From Actinacidiphila guanduensis (GTDB lineage: Bacteria > Actinomycetota > Actinomycetes > Streptomycetales > Streptomycetaceae): DNA of 64,000 nucleotides. A program made the position numbers and the translations under genes. The stretch spans positions 372,001 to 436,000 of the forward strand of contig NZ_FNIE01000005.1 in the NCBI RefSeq assembly GCF_900103985.1. Direction: 5' to 3'. Of the stretch, positions 1 to 9,616 are shown one piece after another; within the stretch, counting starts at the first letter, position 1, and every line of letters begins with the position of its first letter. Under the pieces are notes generated by a model that was not told the origin of the DNA, made no database searches, and saw only the letters and a program-made list of their open reading frames with translations.

Positions 1-1351
1 CCGCGCCCAGCGCCCACAGCACCGCCATCCACACCGCGGCCCGGCCCGGCCGGAAGCCGTATCCCACCGTGACGTCCTGCAGCCAGCCCCACGTGCGGCC
101 CACCACGGTCAGCGACTCGCGGCGCCGCCGCTGCCGGGCCAGCAGCACCTCGCGGGCCTCGACGTCCTCCCCGCTCGCCCGCAGCGCCGCGGCCAGCCGC
201 TCGTACGGCTCCGGCCGGAACTCCGGGGTCGCCGCGCGCAGCCAGGCGATCCGGGAGCGCAGCGGGAAGTCGGCGGGCGGGGTGAGGCTGTCGTAGGTGA
301 AGTCACGCAGCGACAGCCGGCCCGGGGCCGGCCAGCTCTCGGGCGCGTCCACCAGCTTGCCGACCCGGGCGCCGGACAGCGAGACCATGCCGTCCGGCGG
401 GGTGCCCGGGGTGAAGCGCAGCTCGGGGGTCTGGATGCGCCGCAGCGAGAGCTGCTGCTCGTCGGCGAGCCGGAAGTCGGCGCGGGTGATGATCACCGCG
501 TTGCCGAACCGGCCGTCGTCCAGCCGCAGCCCGCCCTCGCAGACGAAGTCCCGGGTGGGCATCCCGGGCGGCGGCGGGGTGTCGCCGCCGACGGAGTCCG
601 CCGCGCTCCAGCCCGCCGTCAGGTAGAGGGTGTGCTCGACCTGGACCCTGGCCGCGTTGAGCGCGTAGCGGCCCGACGGGTTGCGCAGGGTGGAGCCGCG
701 CAGGCTCAGCCGGCCGCCGATGCGAGCGCTGCGCAGGCTGAACTCTCCGGTGACGTCGAGCAGTTCGGCGTCCACGTCCTGCCCGACGTGCAGCCCGTCG
801 GCGGCCACCGCGCGGCCGACCCGGTCGCGGCGCACGGTCGCCTGGTTGAGCATCAGATCGGTGCCGATCTGGGCGTCGGTCATGCGTATGCCGCCGGGGA
901 CGACGCACTGCGGCAGGTGCAGGTCGCCGGTGATCTGCAGCCGGGCCGCCTCCACCCGCGGGATCAGGCAGTGCACCAGGCGGATGCTGCCGGCCCGGCA
1001 CTCCTGGAGCATCAGCTGCTCGTCGAAGCGGCAGTCGTCCATCTGGACGTAAGGGGTGATGACACCGCCGGAGAGCATCAGCCGGCCGCTGATCCGCACC
1101 CCGGCGAGCTTGAGCGCGGCCACCCGGCCCGGCTGGGAGGGCGGCGGGTTCAGTAACAGCTCGGCGACCGCCTGCGCCCGCACGGTGCGCTCCTCGGGCC
1201 ACGGCGGGCCGTCGATCGGGTCGGCCGCCGGCGCGCCGCCCTGCGCGGAAGGGTGCAGGTCGCAGGTGCGGCCGGCCCGGAACAGCCACCACATGCGCTG
1301 CTCCGGCGCCGTCCAGTCGTCCGGTGGCGCCGTCCTGTCCCGTTCGGCCAT
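1..1351 (-). CDS. Partial beta-helix (pentapeptide-like) membrane protein, bldA-type TTA codon
   Basis: This is the N-terminal 450 codons of a gene that runs off the left edge. The ATG at 1351 opens a frame with no stop. The first ~60 residues are hydrophilic (MAERDRTAPPDDW). Residues ~70-300 form a ladder of short repeats such as ISGRLML, ITGDLHL, IGGRLSL and GEFSL, as expected of a right-handed beta-helix. A hydrophobic segment (AAVWMAVLWALGA) begins at the edge, so the C-terminus is probably membrane-embedded. Similar Streptomyces proteins are often named 'oxidoreductase', but I see no nucleotide-binding motif and assign no function. Codon 66 (1156-1154) is TTA, the leucine codon read in streptomycetes mainly by the bldA tRNA, so expression may be developmentally gated. 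The gene is divergent from hisD. Confidence 0.7.
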   Translation of the reverse strand, partial: MAERDRTAPPDDWTAPEQRMWWLFRAGRTCDLHPSAQGGAPAADPIDGPPWPEERTVRAQAVAELLLNPPPSQPGRVAALKLAGVRISGRLMLSGGVITPYVQMDDCRFDEQLMLQECRAGSIRLVHCLIPRVEAARLQITGDLHLPQCVVPGGIRMTDAQIGTDLMLNQATVRRDRVGRAVAADGLHVGQDVDAELLDVTGEFSLRSARIGGRLSLRGSTLRNPSGRYALNAARVQVEHTLYLTAGWSAADSVGGDTPPPPGMPTRDFVCEGGLRLDDGRFGNAVIITRADFRLADEQQLSLRRIQTPELRFTPGTPPDGMVSLSGARVGKLVDAPESWPAPGRLSLRDFTYDSLTPPADFPLRSRIAWLRAATPEFRPEPYERLAAALRASGEDVEAREVLLARQRRRRESLTVVGRTWGWLQDVTVGYGFRPGRAAVWMAVLWALGA

Positions 1352-1615
1352 CCCCGCCCCTCCCCGTGCCCGCCGGTCCCCGCTGGTACCCGACCGGCCC
1401 TGCTCGTCCCTGCTGGCCACTGCTCGTCCCTGCCCGGCCCCCGTCCCGGCGGGGCGCGGCCGCCACGCTAGCGGCACCGCCGGTCCCCGCGGCAAACAGG
1501 CCCTTACCCCGCGGCCGCCCCCGTGTCACGGCGCCGCCACGAAAGCCGCGCCCGGCCGCGACCCGCCCCCGTATCACGGAATGGAACCGTGAAACGGCCG
1601 CGGCGGGCGGGTCTC

Positions 1616-1628
1616 TACACTTGGCAGG
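1616..1628 (+). promoter_or_regulatory. Candidate -10 element for leaderless hisD
   Basis: TACACT at 1616-1621 fits the TAnnnT -10 pattern and ends 7 nt before the hisD GTG, so transcription would start at or next to the start codon. No Shine-Dalgarno sequence is visible. A small inverted repeat, CACGG (1575-1579) with CCGTG (1587-1591), lies where an operator could sit. There is no convincing -35 hexamer. Confidence 0.4.
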
Positions 1629-2939
1629 GTGATCTCCCGAATCGACCTGCGCGGTGCCGCCTTCCCCGAGGGCGGTATCGACCGCGACCTGCTGCCCCGT
1701 GCCGAGTTCGACGTGGAGGCCGCGCTGGAGGCAGTGCGGCCGATCTGCGAGGACGTGCGCCATCGCGGCACCGCGGCGGTGCTGGAGTACGGCGAGCGGT
1801 TCGACGGGGTCCGCCTGGAGCGGCTGCGGGTGCCCGCCGAGGCGCTGGCCGGCGCGCTGGCCGCGCTCGACCCGGAGGTCCGCGCCGCCCTGGAGGAGTC
1901 GGTCCGCCGGGCCCGCGCCGTCCACCGCGACCAGCGCCGCACCGACACCACCACCCAGGTCGTGCCCGGCGGCAGCGTCACCGAGCGCTGGGTGCCCGTC
2001 CAGCGGGTCGGGCTGTACGTGCCGGGCGGCCTGGCCGCCTACGCGTCCTCCGTCGTGATGAACGTGGTGCCCGCCCAGGAGGCCGGCGTCGAGGGCATCG
2101 CGGTGGCCTCCCCGCCGCAGAAGGAGACCGGCGGGCTGCCCGCCCCGGCGATCCTGGCCGCCTGCGCCCTGCTGGGTGTCGAGGAGGTCTACGCGGCCGG
2201 TGGCGCCCAGGCGATCGCCATGTTCGCCTACGGCACCGACGAGTGCCGCCCGGTGAACCTGGTCACCGGCCCCGGCAACATCTACGTGGCCGCCGCCAAG
2301 CGCCTGCTCAAGGGCCGCATCGGGATCGACGCCGAGGCCGGGCCCACCGAGATCGCCATCCTCGCCGACGCCTCCGCCGACCCCGCCTTCGTCGCCGCCG
2401 ACCTGATCAGCCAGGCCGAGCACGACACGCTGGCGGCGGCGGTGCTGGTCACCACCTCCGCCGAACTCGCCGACGCCGTCGACAAGGAACTCGACACCCA
2501 GGTCGCCGCCACCAAGCACCGCGAGCGGATCACCGCCGCCCTGGGCGGCCGGCAGTCGGCGACGGTCCTTGTCGACACCCTGGAGCAGGGCCTGGAGATT
2601 GTGGACGCCTACGCGGCCGAGCACCTGGAGATCCACACCCAGGACGCCGCCGAGGTCGCCGCCCGGGTGCGCAACGCCGGCGCCGTCTTCGTCGGCCCGC
2701 ACGCCCCCGTCTCGCTCGGCGACTACTGCGCGGGCTCCAACCACGTGCTGCCCACCGGCGGCTGCGCCTGCCACTCCTCGGGCCTGTCCGTGCAGTCCTT
2801 CCTGCGCGGCATCCACGTCGTGGACTACTCCCGCGAGGCGCTCGCCGAGGTCGCCCACCACGTGGTGGCGCTGGCGAACGCCGAGGACCTGCCCGCGCAC
2901 GGCGCCGCCGTGACCGCGCGGTTCGGAGGCGGCGCGTGA
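1629..2939 (+). CDS. hisD: Histidinol dehydrogenase
   Basis: HisD oxidises L-histidinol to L-histidine in two NAD-dependent steps, the last reactions of histidine synthesis, in the cytoplasm. The 436-residue product has the family length. It carries the NAD-binding segment ([11 protein letters not shown]), the AGPTEIAI motif and the zinc-site region near residue 370 ([15 protein letters not shown]). The GTG start is chosen because it begins the conserved [10 protein letters not shown]-terminus and follows a -10-like hexamer at leaderless spacing. It is the first gene of the his operon, and its stop overlaps the hisC GTG. Confidence 0.97.
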   Translation: MISRIDLRGAAFPEGGIDRDLLPRAEFDVEAALEAVRPICEDVRHRGTAAVLEYGERFDGVRLERLRVPAEALAGALAALDPEVRAALEESVRRARAVHRDQRRTDTTTQVVPGGSVTERWVPVQRVGLYVPGGLAAYASSVVMNVVPAQEAGVEGIAVASPPQKETGGLPAPAILAACALLGVEEVYAAGGAQAIAMFAYGTDECRPVNLVTGPGNIYVAAAKRLLKGRIGIDAEAGPTEIAILADASADPAFVAADLISQAEHDTLAAAVLVTTSAELADAVDKELDTQVAATKHRERITAALGGRQSATVLVDTLEQGLEIVDAYAAEHLEIHTQDAAEVAARVRNAGAVFVGPHAPVSLGDYCAGSNHVLPTGGCACHSSGLSVQSFLRGIHVVDYSREALAEVAHHVVALANAEDLPAHGAAVTARFGGGA

Positions 2940-4126
2940 CCTCCCCCGCGAAGCCGACGGGCCCGGCCGCCGCCCCTGTCGCCCCCGAGGCCCCCGGCGC
3001 CCGCGTCCTGACCCTGGACGACCTGCCCATCCGCGACGAGCTGCGCGGCCAGTCGCCCTACGGCGCGCCGCAGCTCGACGTGCCCGTGCTGCTCAACACC
3101 AACGAGAACCCCTACCCGCTGCCCGAGGCGCTGGTCGCCCGCATCGCCGAGCGGGTCGCCGAGGCCGCGCGCGACCTCAACCGCTACCCGGACCGCGACG
3201 CCGTCGAGTTGCGCACCGCGCTGGCCGGCTACCTCACCCGGACCGCGGGCCACGCCGTGGGCGTCTCGCAGGTGTGGGCCGCCAACGGGTCCAACGAGAT
3301 CATCCAGCAGCTGCTGCAGACCTTCGGCGGCCCCGGCCGGCGCGCCATCGGCTTCGAGCCGTCGTACTCCATGCACGCGCTGATCTCCCGCGGCACCGGC
3401 ACCGGCTGGATCTCCGGGCCGCGCAACGAGGACTTCACCATCGACGTCGAGGCCGCCGTCCGCGCCATCGGCGAGCTGCGGCCCGAGGTCGTCTTCGTCT
3501 GCTCGCCGAACAACCCCACCGCCACCGCGGTCGCCCCCGAGACGGTCCTCGCGCTCTACGAGGCCGCGCAGGCGGCCGGCCCCTCGATGGTCGTGGTCGA
3601 CGAGGCGTACGCGGAGTTCTCCCACCGCCCCTCGCTGCTGCCGCTGATCGAGGGCCGCCCGCACCTGGTGCTCACCCGCACCATGTCCAAGGCGTTCGGC
3701 GCCGCGGGCCTGCGGCTGGGCTATCTGGCGGCCGATCCCGCGGTGGTGGACGCCGTGCAGCTGGTCCGGCTGCCCTACCATCTGTCCTCCGTCACCCAGG
3801 CCACCGCGCTCGCGGCGCTGGAGTACACCGACACCCTGCTCGGCTACGTCGAGCAGCTGAAGGCCGAGCGCGACCGGCTGGTCGCCGAACTGCGCGCCGC
3901 CGGCTACGAGGTGACCGAGTCCGACGCCAACTTCGTGCAGTTCGGCCGGTTCGCCGACAGCCACGCCGCCTGGCAGGCGATCCTCGACCGCGGCGTCCTG
4001 GTCCGCGACAACGGGGTGCCCGGCTGGCTGCGGGTCAGCGCCGGCACCCCGGCCGAGAACACCGCGTTCCTGGCGGCGGCCCGCGCCGTCGCCGGCGAGC
4101 ACCGCACCACTGAGGAGTCCGCATGA
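2936..4126 (+). CDS. hisC: Histidinol-phosphate aminotransferase
   Basis: HisC is a PLP-dependent class I/II aminotransferase that converts imidazole acetol phosphate and glutamate to histidinol phosphate and 2-oxoglutarate. The 396-residue protein shows the N-terminal substrate motif [12 protein letters not shown], the cofactor segment CSPNNPT, the VVDEAYAEF motif and the Schiff-base lysine K252 in [15 protein letters not shown]. The first ~20 residues are rich in Ala and Pro and look non-conserved. The GTG start overlaps the hisD stop by 4 nt and the stop overlaps the hisB ATG by 4 nt, which implies translational coupling. Confidence 0.96.
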   Translation: MTSPAKPTGPAAAPVAPEAPGARVLTLDDLPIRDELRGQSPYGAPQLDVPVLLNTNENPYPLPEALVARIAERVAEAARDLNRYPDRDAVELRTALAGYLTRTAGHAVGVSQVWAANGSNEIIQQLLQTFGGPGRRAIGFEPSYSMHALISRGTGTGWISGPRNEDFTIDVEAAVRAIGELRPEVVFVCSPNNPTATAVAPETVLALYEAAQAAGPSMVVVDEAYAEFSHRPSLLPLIEGRPHLVLTRTMSKAFGAAGLRLGYLAADPAVVDAVQLVRLPYHLSSVTQATALAALEYTDTLLGYVEQLKAERDRLVAELRAAGYEVTESDANFVQFGRFADSHAAWQAILDRGVLVRDNGVPGWLRVSAGTPAENTAFLAAARAVAGEHRTTEESA

Positions 4127-4716
4127 GCCGCGTGGGACGCGTCGAGCGCACCACCAAGGAGACGTCCACCGTCGTGGAGATCGACCTCGACGGCACCGGG
4201 CAGGTCTCCGTGTCCACCGGTGTGGGCTTCTACGACCACATGCTCGACCAGCTCGGCCGGCACGGCCTGTTCGATCTCACCGTGAAGACCGACGGTGACC
4301 TGCACATCGACACCCACCACACCATCGAGGACACCGCGCTCGCCCTGGGCGCGGCCTTCAAGCAGGCCCTCGGCGACAAGGTGGGCATCTACCGGTTCGG
4401 CAACTGCACGGTGCCGCTGGACGAGGCGCTCGCCCAGGTCACCGTGGACCTGTCGGGGCGGCCGTACCTGGTGCACACCGAGCCTGAGACCATGGCCCCG
4501 ATGATCGGCACGTACGACACCACGATGACCCGGCACATCCTGGAGTCCTTCGTGGCGCAGGCGCAGATCGCCCTGCACGTCCACGTGCCCTACGGGCGCA
4601 ACGCGCACCACATCGTGGAGTGCCAGTTCAAGGCGCTGGCCCGGGCGCTGCGCTACGCCAGCGAGCGCGACCCGCGCGCCGCGGGAATCCTGCCCTCCAC
4701 CAAGGGCGCGCTGTGA
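4123..4716 (+). CDS. hisB: Imidazoleglycerol-phosphate dehydratase
   Basis: HisB removes water from imidazole glycerol phosphate to give imidazole acetol phosphate, the substrate of HisC. The protein is 197 residues and monofunctional; it lacks the N-terminal phosphatase domain of E. coli HisB. Two manganese-binding His/Glu clusters are present, [10 protein letters not shown] and [11 protein letters not shown], and the [12 protein letters not shown] motif is intact. The ATG overlaps the hisC stop (ATGA). The C-terminus, LPSTKGAL, is typical of the family. Confidence 0.97.
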   Translation: MSRVGRVERTTKETSTVVEIDLDGTGQVSVSTGVGFYDHMLDQLGRHGLFDLTVKTDGDLHIDTHHTIEDTALALGAAFKQALGDKVGIYRFGNCTVPLDEALAQVTVDLSGRPYLVHTEPETMAPMIGTYDTTMTRHILESFVAQAQIALHVHVPYGRNAHHIVECQFKALARALRYASERDPRAAGILPSTKGAL

Positions 4717-4732
4717 ACACGAAGGAAGCGCT

Positions 4733-4885
4733 GTGAACAAGGGGTCCTCTCTCTTCATCCTGCTCGGCCTGTTCCTCGCCGGCGGGGTCTACTCCTTCTG
4801 GAAGCAGAAGCAGTCCCGCAGCCTGATCACGCTGCTCGCGGTGGGCTCGGTGATGGCGCTGGCCGCCGGGTTCATGCAGCTGTGA
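4733..4885 (+). CDS. 50-residue membrane protein inside the his operon
   Basis: A short ORF fills the hisB-hisH gap. It starts at GTG 4733, follows a GAAGGAAG ribosome site by about 5 nt, and ends 10 nt before hisH. The 50-residue product begins [20 protein letters not shown] and has two hydrophobic segments (residues 7-21 and 32-48) around a basic loop, FWKQKQSRS, so it should be a two-pass hairpin protein. Dedicated ribosome site, high-GC third positions and tight operon spacing argue that it is real. I do not know a function; a role linked to the his operon is inferred from position only. Confidence 0.75.
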   Translation: MNKGSSLFILLGLFLAGGVYSFWKQKQSRSLITLLAVGSVMALAAGFMQL

Positions 4886-4895
4886 GGGGGCGGGC

Positions 4896-5531
4896 ATGAG
4901 CAAGAGCGTGGTCGTCCTCGACTACGGCTTCGGCAACATCCGCTCCGCCGAGCGGGCGCTGGCCCGGGCCGGCGCCGAGGTGGAGATCAGCGCCGACTAC
5001 GACCGGGCGATGGCCGCCGACGGCCTGCTCGTCCCCGGCGTGGGCGCCTTCGCCGCCTGCATGGCCGGGCTGCGTGCCGTCCGCGGCGACTGGATCGTCG
5101 GACGCCGGCTGGCCGGCGGCCGCCCGGTGCTGGGCATCTGCGTCGGCATGCAGGTGCTCTTCGCCGAGGGCATCGAGCACGGGGTACGCACCGACGGGCT
5201 CGACGAGTGGCCTGGCACCGTGGAGCCGCTGCGCGCCCCGGTCGTCCCGCACATGGGCTGGAACACCGTCAAGGCCCCCGAGGACTCACGGCAGTTCGCG
5301 GGCCTGGACGAGGACGCCCGGTTCTACTTCGTGCACTCCTACGGCGTGCGGGAGTGGACCATGGAGGCGCACAACGGGTCCATCCGCGCGCCCAAGGTCG
5401 CCTGGACCACCCACGGCGAGCCCTTCGTCGCCGCCGTGGAGAACGGCCCGCTGTGGGCCACCCAGTTCCATCCGGAGAAGTCCGGGGACGCCGGCGCGGT
5501 CCTGCTGCGCAACTGGCTGGACACCCTCTGA
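4896..5531 (+). CDS. hisH: Imidazole glycerol phosphate synthase, glutaminase subunit
   Basis: HisH is a class I glutamine amidotransferase that supplies ammonia to HisF for closing the imidazole ring. The catalytic triad is visible: nucleophile C82 in LGICVGMQ, and H192 and E194 in QFHPEKSGD. The oxyanion-strand motif [11 protein letters not shown] is also present. It is 211 residues, normal for the family. The ATG at 4896 follows a GAGGGGG ribosome site and starts 10 nt after the small membrane ORF. Its partner hisF lies two genes downstream. Confidence 0.96.
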   Translation: MSKSVVVLDYGFGNIRSAERALARAGAEVEISADYDRAMAADGLLVPGVGAFAACMAGLRAVRGDWIVGRRLAGGRPVLGICVGMQVLFAEGIEHGVRTDGLDEWPGTVEPLRAPVVPHMGWNTVKAPEDSRQFAGLDEDARFYFVHSYGVREWTMEAHNGSIRAPKVAWTTHGEPFVAAVENGPLWATQFHPEKSGDAGAVLLRNWLDTL

Positions 5532-5616
5532 CACCTTCTGACACGGACCCCGAACCGCCCTTCCGCTCCGCTTCGCCGCCCACGATCGCCCACGATCCCT
5601 TGAGGACCGCATCCCG

Positions 5617-6342
5617 ATGAGCACGCTCGAACTCCTCCCCGCCGTCGACGTCCGCGACGGCCAGGCCGTCCGCCTGGTGCACGGCGAGTCCGGCTCGGAG
5701 ACCTCCTACGGCGACCCGCTGGCCGCCGCGCTGGCCTGGCAGGAGGCGGGCGCCGAGTGGCTGCACCTGGTGGACCTGGACGCGGCCTTCGGCACCGGCG
5801 ACAACCGCGCGCTGATCGCGGAGGTGGCGGGCCGGATGGACCTGAAGGTCGAGCTGTCCGGCGGCATCCGCGACGACGACACGCTGGCCGCGGCCCTGGC
5901 CACCGGCTGCACCCGGGTCAACCTCGGCACCGCCGCCCTGGAGAGCCCCGCCTGGGTGGCCAAGGTCATCGCCGAGCACGGCGACCGGATCGCGGTCGGC
6001 CTCGACGTGCGCGGCACCACCCTGCGCGGCCGCGGCTGGACCCGCGACGGCGGCGACCTCTACGAGACGCTGGCCCGCCTGGACAGCGAGGGCTGCGCCC
6101 GCTACGTCGTCACCGACATCGCCAAGGACGGCACCCTGCAGGGCCCCAACCTGGAGCTGCTGTCCGGGGTGTGCGCGGCCACCGACCGGCCCGTGGTCGC
6201 CTCCGGCGGCGTCTCCAGCCTGGACGACCTGCGCGCCATCGCCGCCCTGGTGCCGCAGGGTGTGGAAGGCGCCATCGTCGGAAAGGCGCTCTATGCGAAG
6301 GCGTTCACGCTTCAAGAGGCCCTGGAGGCAGTGTCGCGATGA
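5617..6342 (+). CDS. priA: Bifunctional HisA/TrpF isomerase
   Basis: A (beta/alpha)8-barrel isomerase of 241 residues. In actinobacteria this protein catalyses both the HisA step (ProFAR isomerisation) and the TrpF step (phosphoribosylanthranilate isomerisation). D11 sits in [15 protein letters not shown]. The second active-site region is [14 protein letters not shown], and phosphate-binding glycines are in ELSGGIRDD and VASGGVSS. No trpF accompanies the trp genes in this window, which supports dual function, but that role is family knowledge and not proved by sequence. An 85-nt gap separates it from hisH; its stop overlaps the next ATG. Confidence 0.92.
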   Translation: MSTLELLPAVDVRDGQAVRLVHGESGSETSYGDPLAAALAWQEAGAEWLHLVDLDAAFGTGDNRALIAEVAGRMDLKVELSGGIRDDDTLAAALATGCTRVNLGTAALESPAWVAKVIAEHGDRIAVGLDVRGTTLRGRGWTRDGGDLYETLARLDSEGCARYVVTDIAKDGTLQGPNLELLSGVCAATDRPVVASGGVSSLDDLRAIAALVPQGVEGAIVGKALYAKAFTLQEALEAVSR

Positions 6343-6755
6343 CCCGTAGCCGTGGTGTGCGCCGCGAGCAGTCCGGCAGCTCGTGGGAGGAGTCGACCGG
6401 CGCGGCCAGCGCCGTGCAGGCCGGCGACCTGGTGCTCGTCTCCGGGCGGATGCCGCCCCAGCAGGGCGGCGCCGTGCCCGGCGACGACGAGCCCTACCAG
6501 CAGACCCTCGCGGCCTTCGGCGCCGCCATCGAGGCGCTGGAGCCCTTCGGGCTGGGCGCCGCCGACGTGGTGCGCACCCGCACCTACCTCAGCCACGCCC
6601 GCGACGCCGAGGAGGCCCGCCGCGCCCACCGCGAGCTGTTCGGCGAGGTCCGCCCGGCCGCGACGATGGTGGTCGTGGCCGGCTTCTCGGACTCGCGGGT
6701 GCTGGTCGAGGTCGAGATCGAGGCTTACCACGGCACCACCGGAGGCACCGCATGA
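6339..6755 (+). CDS. RidA family protein
   Basis: A 138-residue protein of the RidA/YjgF/YER057c family. Family members hydrolyse reactive enamine/imine intermediates released by PLP enzymes. The core from [11 protein letters not shown] to [24 protein letters not shown] matches the fold, and the region around [11 protein letters not shown] corresponds to the active-site face. It overlaps priA upstream and hisF downstream by 4 nt each. An imine hydrolase beside histidine and tryptophan enzymes suggests a damage-control role, but its substrate here is unknown. Confidence 0.88.
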   Translation: MTRSRGVRREQSGSSWEESTGAASAVQAGDLVLVSGRMPPQQGGAVPGDDEPYQQTLAAFGAAIEALEPFGLGAADVVRTRTYLSHARDAEEARRAHRELFGEVRPAATMVVVAGFSDSRVLVEVEIEAYHGTTGGTA

Positions 6756-7507
6756 CCCTGGCCGTCCGCGTCATCCCCTGCCTGGACGTCGACGCCGGGC
6801 GGGTGGTCAAGGGCGTCAACTTCCAGAACCTGCGGGACGCCGGCGACCCCGTCGAGATGGCCAAGCTGTACGACGCCGAGGGCGCCGACGAGCTGACCTT
6901 CCTCGACATCACCGCCTCCTCCGGCGACCGCGAGACCACCTACGACGTGGTGCGGCGCACCGCCGAGCAGGTCTTCATCCCGCTCACCGTGGGCGGCGGG
7001 GTGCGCAGCGCCGAGGACGTGGACCGGCTGCTGCGGGCCGGCGCCGACAAGGTCGGGGTGAACACCGCGGCCATCGCCAGGCCCGAGCTGATCCGGGAGA
7101 TCGCCGAGCGGTTCGGCCGCCAGGTGCTGGTCCTCTCGGTGGACGCCCGCCGGACCCCCACCGGCTCCTTCGAGGTCACCACCCACGGCGGCCGCCGGGG
7201 CACGGGGATCGACGCCGTCGAATGGGCCCACCAGGCGGCCGAGTTGGGCGCGGGGGAGATCCTGCTCAACTCGATGGACGCCGACGGCACCAAGGACGGC
7301 TACGACACCGAGATGATCGCCGCGGTCCGCGAGCACGTCACCGTGCCCGTCATCGCCTCCGGCGGCGCGGGCCGGCTCGCCGACTTCGCCCCCGCGGTGG
7401 CCGCGGGCGCCGACGCGGTGCTCGCCGCCTCCGTCTTCCACTTCGGCGACCTGCGCATCGGCGAGGTCAAGTCCGCCCTGCGCGAGGCCGGCAACCCGGT
7501 GCGCTGA
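6752..7507 (+). CDS. hisF: Imidazole glycerol phosphate synthase, cyclase subunit
   Basis: HisF is a (beta/alpha)8-barrel lyase that uses ammonia channelled from HisH to make imidazole glycerol phosphate and AICAR, which returns to purine synthesis. Expected motifs are present in 251 residues: [18 protein letters not shown] at the N-terminus, [33 protein letters not shown] and [10 protein letters not shown]. The ATG overlaps the RidA stop. This is the last gene of the cluster; the convergent SDR gene ends 6 bp away with no obvious terminator hairpin between them. Confidence 0.97.
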   Translation: MTLAVRVIPCLDVDAGRVVKGVNFQNLRDAGDPVEMAKLYDAEGADELTFLDITASSGDRETTYDVVRRTAEQVFIPLTVGGGVRSAEDVDRLLRAGADKVGVNTAAIARPELIREIAERFGRQVLVLSVDARRTPTGSFEVTTHGGRRGTGIDAVEWAHQAAELGAGEILLNSMDADGTKDGYDTEMIAAVREHVTVPVIASGGAGRLADFAPAVAAGADAVLAASVFHFGDLRIGEVKSALREAGNPVR

Positions 7508-7513
7508 GCCCGG

Positions 7514-8284
7514 TCAGTTCTGGACGGTGGGGCGGATGGTGAGGTCGCCGATCTCGACGTTGTCGGGCTGCTCGATGGCGAAGGCGATCGCGCGGGCCAC
7601 GGCCTCGGGGGCGATGCCGATCGTGGCCATCCGCTGCTCGGCCTCGGCGCGGACCGCCGGGTCCTCGATGGAGCCGACCAGTTCGGTGCGCACGAAGCCG
7701 GGGGAGATCGAGGTGGTGCGCAGCACCCCGTCGGTGGACTCCTGCCGCAGCCCCTCCAGCAGGGTGCGCACCGCGTTCTTCGTCCCGGCGTAGACGGCCT
7801 GCGTCGGGACGATCTTCAGCCCCGAGGTGGAGACGGTGGTCACCAGGTGGCCGCGGCCCTGGCGGCGGAAGACGGGCAGCGCGGCGGCGATGCCGTGCAG
7901 CACCCCGCGCACGTTGACGTCGATCATCGCCGACCAGCCGGCCAGGTCGCCGTCCGCGACCGGGCCGATCCGGCTGATCCCCGCGTTGCCGACCAGCACG
8001 TCGAGCCGGCCGAACTCCTCGACGGCCAGGGCGACCAGGGCCTCCAGATCGGCGGCCCGTGTGACGTCGGTGGCGCGGACGGCGGACCGGCCGCCGGCGT
8101 CGCGGATCTCGCGGGCCAGGGCGTCGAGCCGCTCGGTGCGTCGGGCGCCGAGGACGACGGCGGCGCCGCGCTCGGCGAGCAGGCGGGCGGTGGCCTCACC
8201 GATGCCGCTGCTCGCGCCGGTGATGGCGACGACCTTGCCCTTGATGCCGTCGACGGCGCTGCCCGTGGTGCTGCTGGGTGACAC
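7514..8284 (-). CDS. Short-chain dehydrogenase/reductase, TetR-linked
   Basis: A classical NAD(P)-dependent SDR of 256 residues. The Rossmann glycine motif is TGASSGIG near the N-terminus, NAGISRIG follows, and the catalytic Ser with YxxxK lies in VSTSGLKIVPTQAVYAGTK. The GTG at 8284 is preferred because AAAGGGGA precedes it; an upstream ATG at 8356 would run through the operator. The gene is divergent from a TetR repressor with two perfect palindromes between them, so it is probably the repressor's main target. The substrate is unknown. Confidence 0.88.
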   Translation of the reverse strand: MSPSSTTGSAVDGIKGKVVAITGASSGIGEATARLLAERGAAVVLGARRTERLDALAREIRDAGGRSAVRATDVTRAADLEALVALAVEEFGRLDVLVGNAGISRIGPVADGDLAGWSAMIDVNVRGVLHGIAAALPVFRRQGRGHLVTTVSTSGLKIVPTQAVYAGTKNAVRTLLEGLRQESTDGVLRTTSISPGFVRTELVGSIEDPAVRAEAEQRMATIGIAPEAVARAIAFAIEQPDNVEIGDLTIRPTVQN

Positions 8285-8306
8285 GGGGGTCCCCTTTCCG
8301 AGTAAT

Positions 8307-8356
8307 GTGGACACGTGTCCGCTTCTGCTTCCCGACTGTAGCGGACACGTGTCCAC
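8307..8356. promoter_or_regulatory. Twin palindromic operator for the TetR/SDR divergent pair
   Basis: The perfect 12-bp palindrome GGACACGTGTCC occurs at 8309-8320 and 8343-8354, 34 bp centre to centre. The flanks extend it so that AGTGGACACGTGTCCGCT appears in opposite orientations, making the pair one large inverted repeat centred near 8331. It occupies the 99-bp gap between the two genes. The simplest reading is a TetR binding region that represses both directions. Confidence 0.8.
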
Positions 8357-8383
8357 TTATCCACTCCGTGCCGCCGAGGACCC

Positions 8384-8938
8384 ATGACCGCACCCCGTCG
8401 CCGCGCCGACGCCACCGAGAACCGGGCCCGGATCATCGAGGCCGCCCGCGCCGCCCTCGCCGCGGGCCCGCAGGAGCTCAAGCTCAACGCGGTCGCCCGG
8501 CAGGCAGGCGTCGGCCAGGGCACCCTCTACCGCCACTTCCCCACCCGCGAGGACCTGCTGGCCGAGGTCTACCGCCAGGACGTCGACGAACTCGTGGCTG
8601 CGGCACCGCAGTTGCTGGAGCGGCACCCGCCGGTCGAGGCGCTCGCCCGCTGGTTCGACCGGCTGGTCGGCTACGCCCGCGTCAAACGCGGGGTGCTCAC
8701 CGCCGTGACCGCGGGCGCCGCGCAGGACCTGGCCGCGGGCAGCCACGGCCCGATCGGCGACGCCGTGACCGCCCTGCTCGCCGCCGGCCAGGCCGAGGGC
8801 ACCATCCGCCCCGACGTCGACGCGCGCGACGTCATCGTTCTGATCGGCTACCTCTCCCACCTGTCCGAGCAGGAGTGGGAACCCCGAGCCCGCCACCTGC
8901 TCACCGTCGTCCTCGACGGCCTGCGCACCCGCCCCTGA
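8384..8938 (+). CDS. TetR/AcrR family repressor
   Basis: A 184-residue regulator. The N-terminal helix-turn-helix (residues ~10-55) shows ENRARIIEAARAAL, then NAVARQAGVGQGTLYRHFPT and REDLLAEVY, a textbook TetR DNA-binding domain. The C-terminal helical domain, ending in IGYLSHLSEQEW, is the presumed ligand-binding part. An ATG with a GAGGA ribosome site fixes the start. It is divergent from the SDR gene and preceded by two copies of a perfect palindrome, so autoregulation and control of the SDR are likely. The ligand is unknown. Confidence 0.9.
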   Translation: MTAPRRRADATENRARIIEAARAALAAGPQELKLNAVARQAGVGQGTLYRHFPTREDLLAEVYRQDVDELVAAAPQLLERHPPVEALARWFDRLVGYARVKRGVLTAVTAGAAQDLAAGSHGPIGDAVTALLAAGQAEGTIRPDVDARDVIVLIGYLSHLSEQEWEPRARHLLTVVLDGLRTRP

Positions 8939-9010
8939 GCCCGCCCCGGCCTTTGGACGCGGTGAAGTGGCAGCCTTTCAGGGGCCGTTCAGGGCCCGTT
9001 CAAGGGCAGC

Positions 9011-9616
9011 TCAGGCGCGGCGGGTGCACAGGAGGGTGGCGAGGTCGGGGGCCAGGGGGACCTCGATGGTGCGCAGGGCGGGGTGGTCCAGCCAGTGGAG
9101 GCGGGCGGTGTCCGGGGCGCCCTCGTGGACGGGCGGGGCGCCCGCGGACGGCGTGAAGTCGTCCACCACCAGCACACCGCCGGGCCGCAGCAGGGCGACC
9201 GGGTCCGCGGGCGGGTCCGCCGGGCTCTTGCCCTGGCCGCCGCCGTCCAGCACCAGCAAATCGAAGGGGCCGTGGGCGGCGATGGCCGGCCACTCGCCGC
9301 ACTCCACCGCAACCTCGGGCGCGAGGCCGGAGAAGAGCGCGGCGGCCGCGTCCGCGCGCACCGGGTCGCGCTCGATACTCACCGCCGTGGCGCCGGGCCG
9401 CATCCCCGACACCATCCAGGCCAGGCCCACCCCGCACCCGGTGCCGGTCTCGCCGATCCGCTCCGCCCCTGCGGCCAGCGCCTGCAGCAGCCGCCCCTGC
9501 TCGGGCCGGCAGGAGTGGGGGAAGCCGAGGTGGCGGGCGGTCCTGGCGGCACGCTCCACGAGGGGCGGCAGGTCGCCGGGGCCGCTGAGATGGGCACGGG
9601 TGCCGTCGAGGGACAT
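9011..9616 (-). CDS. Class I SAM-dependent methyltransferase
   Basis: A 201-residue protein of the O-methyltransferase type. Motif I is GETGTGCGVGLAWM, an acidic residue follows in AVSIERDPVRA, and the post-motif strands are FDLLVLDGGG and PGGVLVVDDF. The second of two in-frame ATGs (9616) is chosen because an AGGA sequence lies 8 nt upstream of it; the first is at 9625. The protein is short and lacks an obvious cap domain. It converges on the TetR gene. The substrate is not predictable from sequence. Confidence 0.78.
   Translation of the reverse strand: MSLDGTRAHLSGPGDLPPLVERAARTARHLGFPHSCRPEQGRLLQALAAGAERIGETGTGCGVGLAWMVSGMRPGATAVSIERDPVRADAAAALFSGLAPEVAVECGEWPAIAAHGPFDLLVLDGGGQGKSPADPPADPVALLRPGGVLVVDDFTPSAGAPPVHEGAPDTARLHWLDHPALRTIEVPLAPDLATLLCTRRA

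Noticed and set aside
303-2900. Long open frame antisense to hisD
   Set aside because: It is Gly/Arg/Ala-rich with no motifs or ribosome site and mirrors a certain gene; this is a normal artefact of very high GC content.
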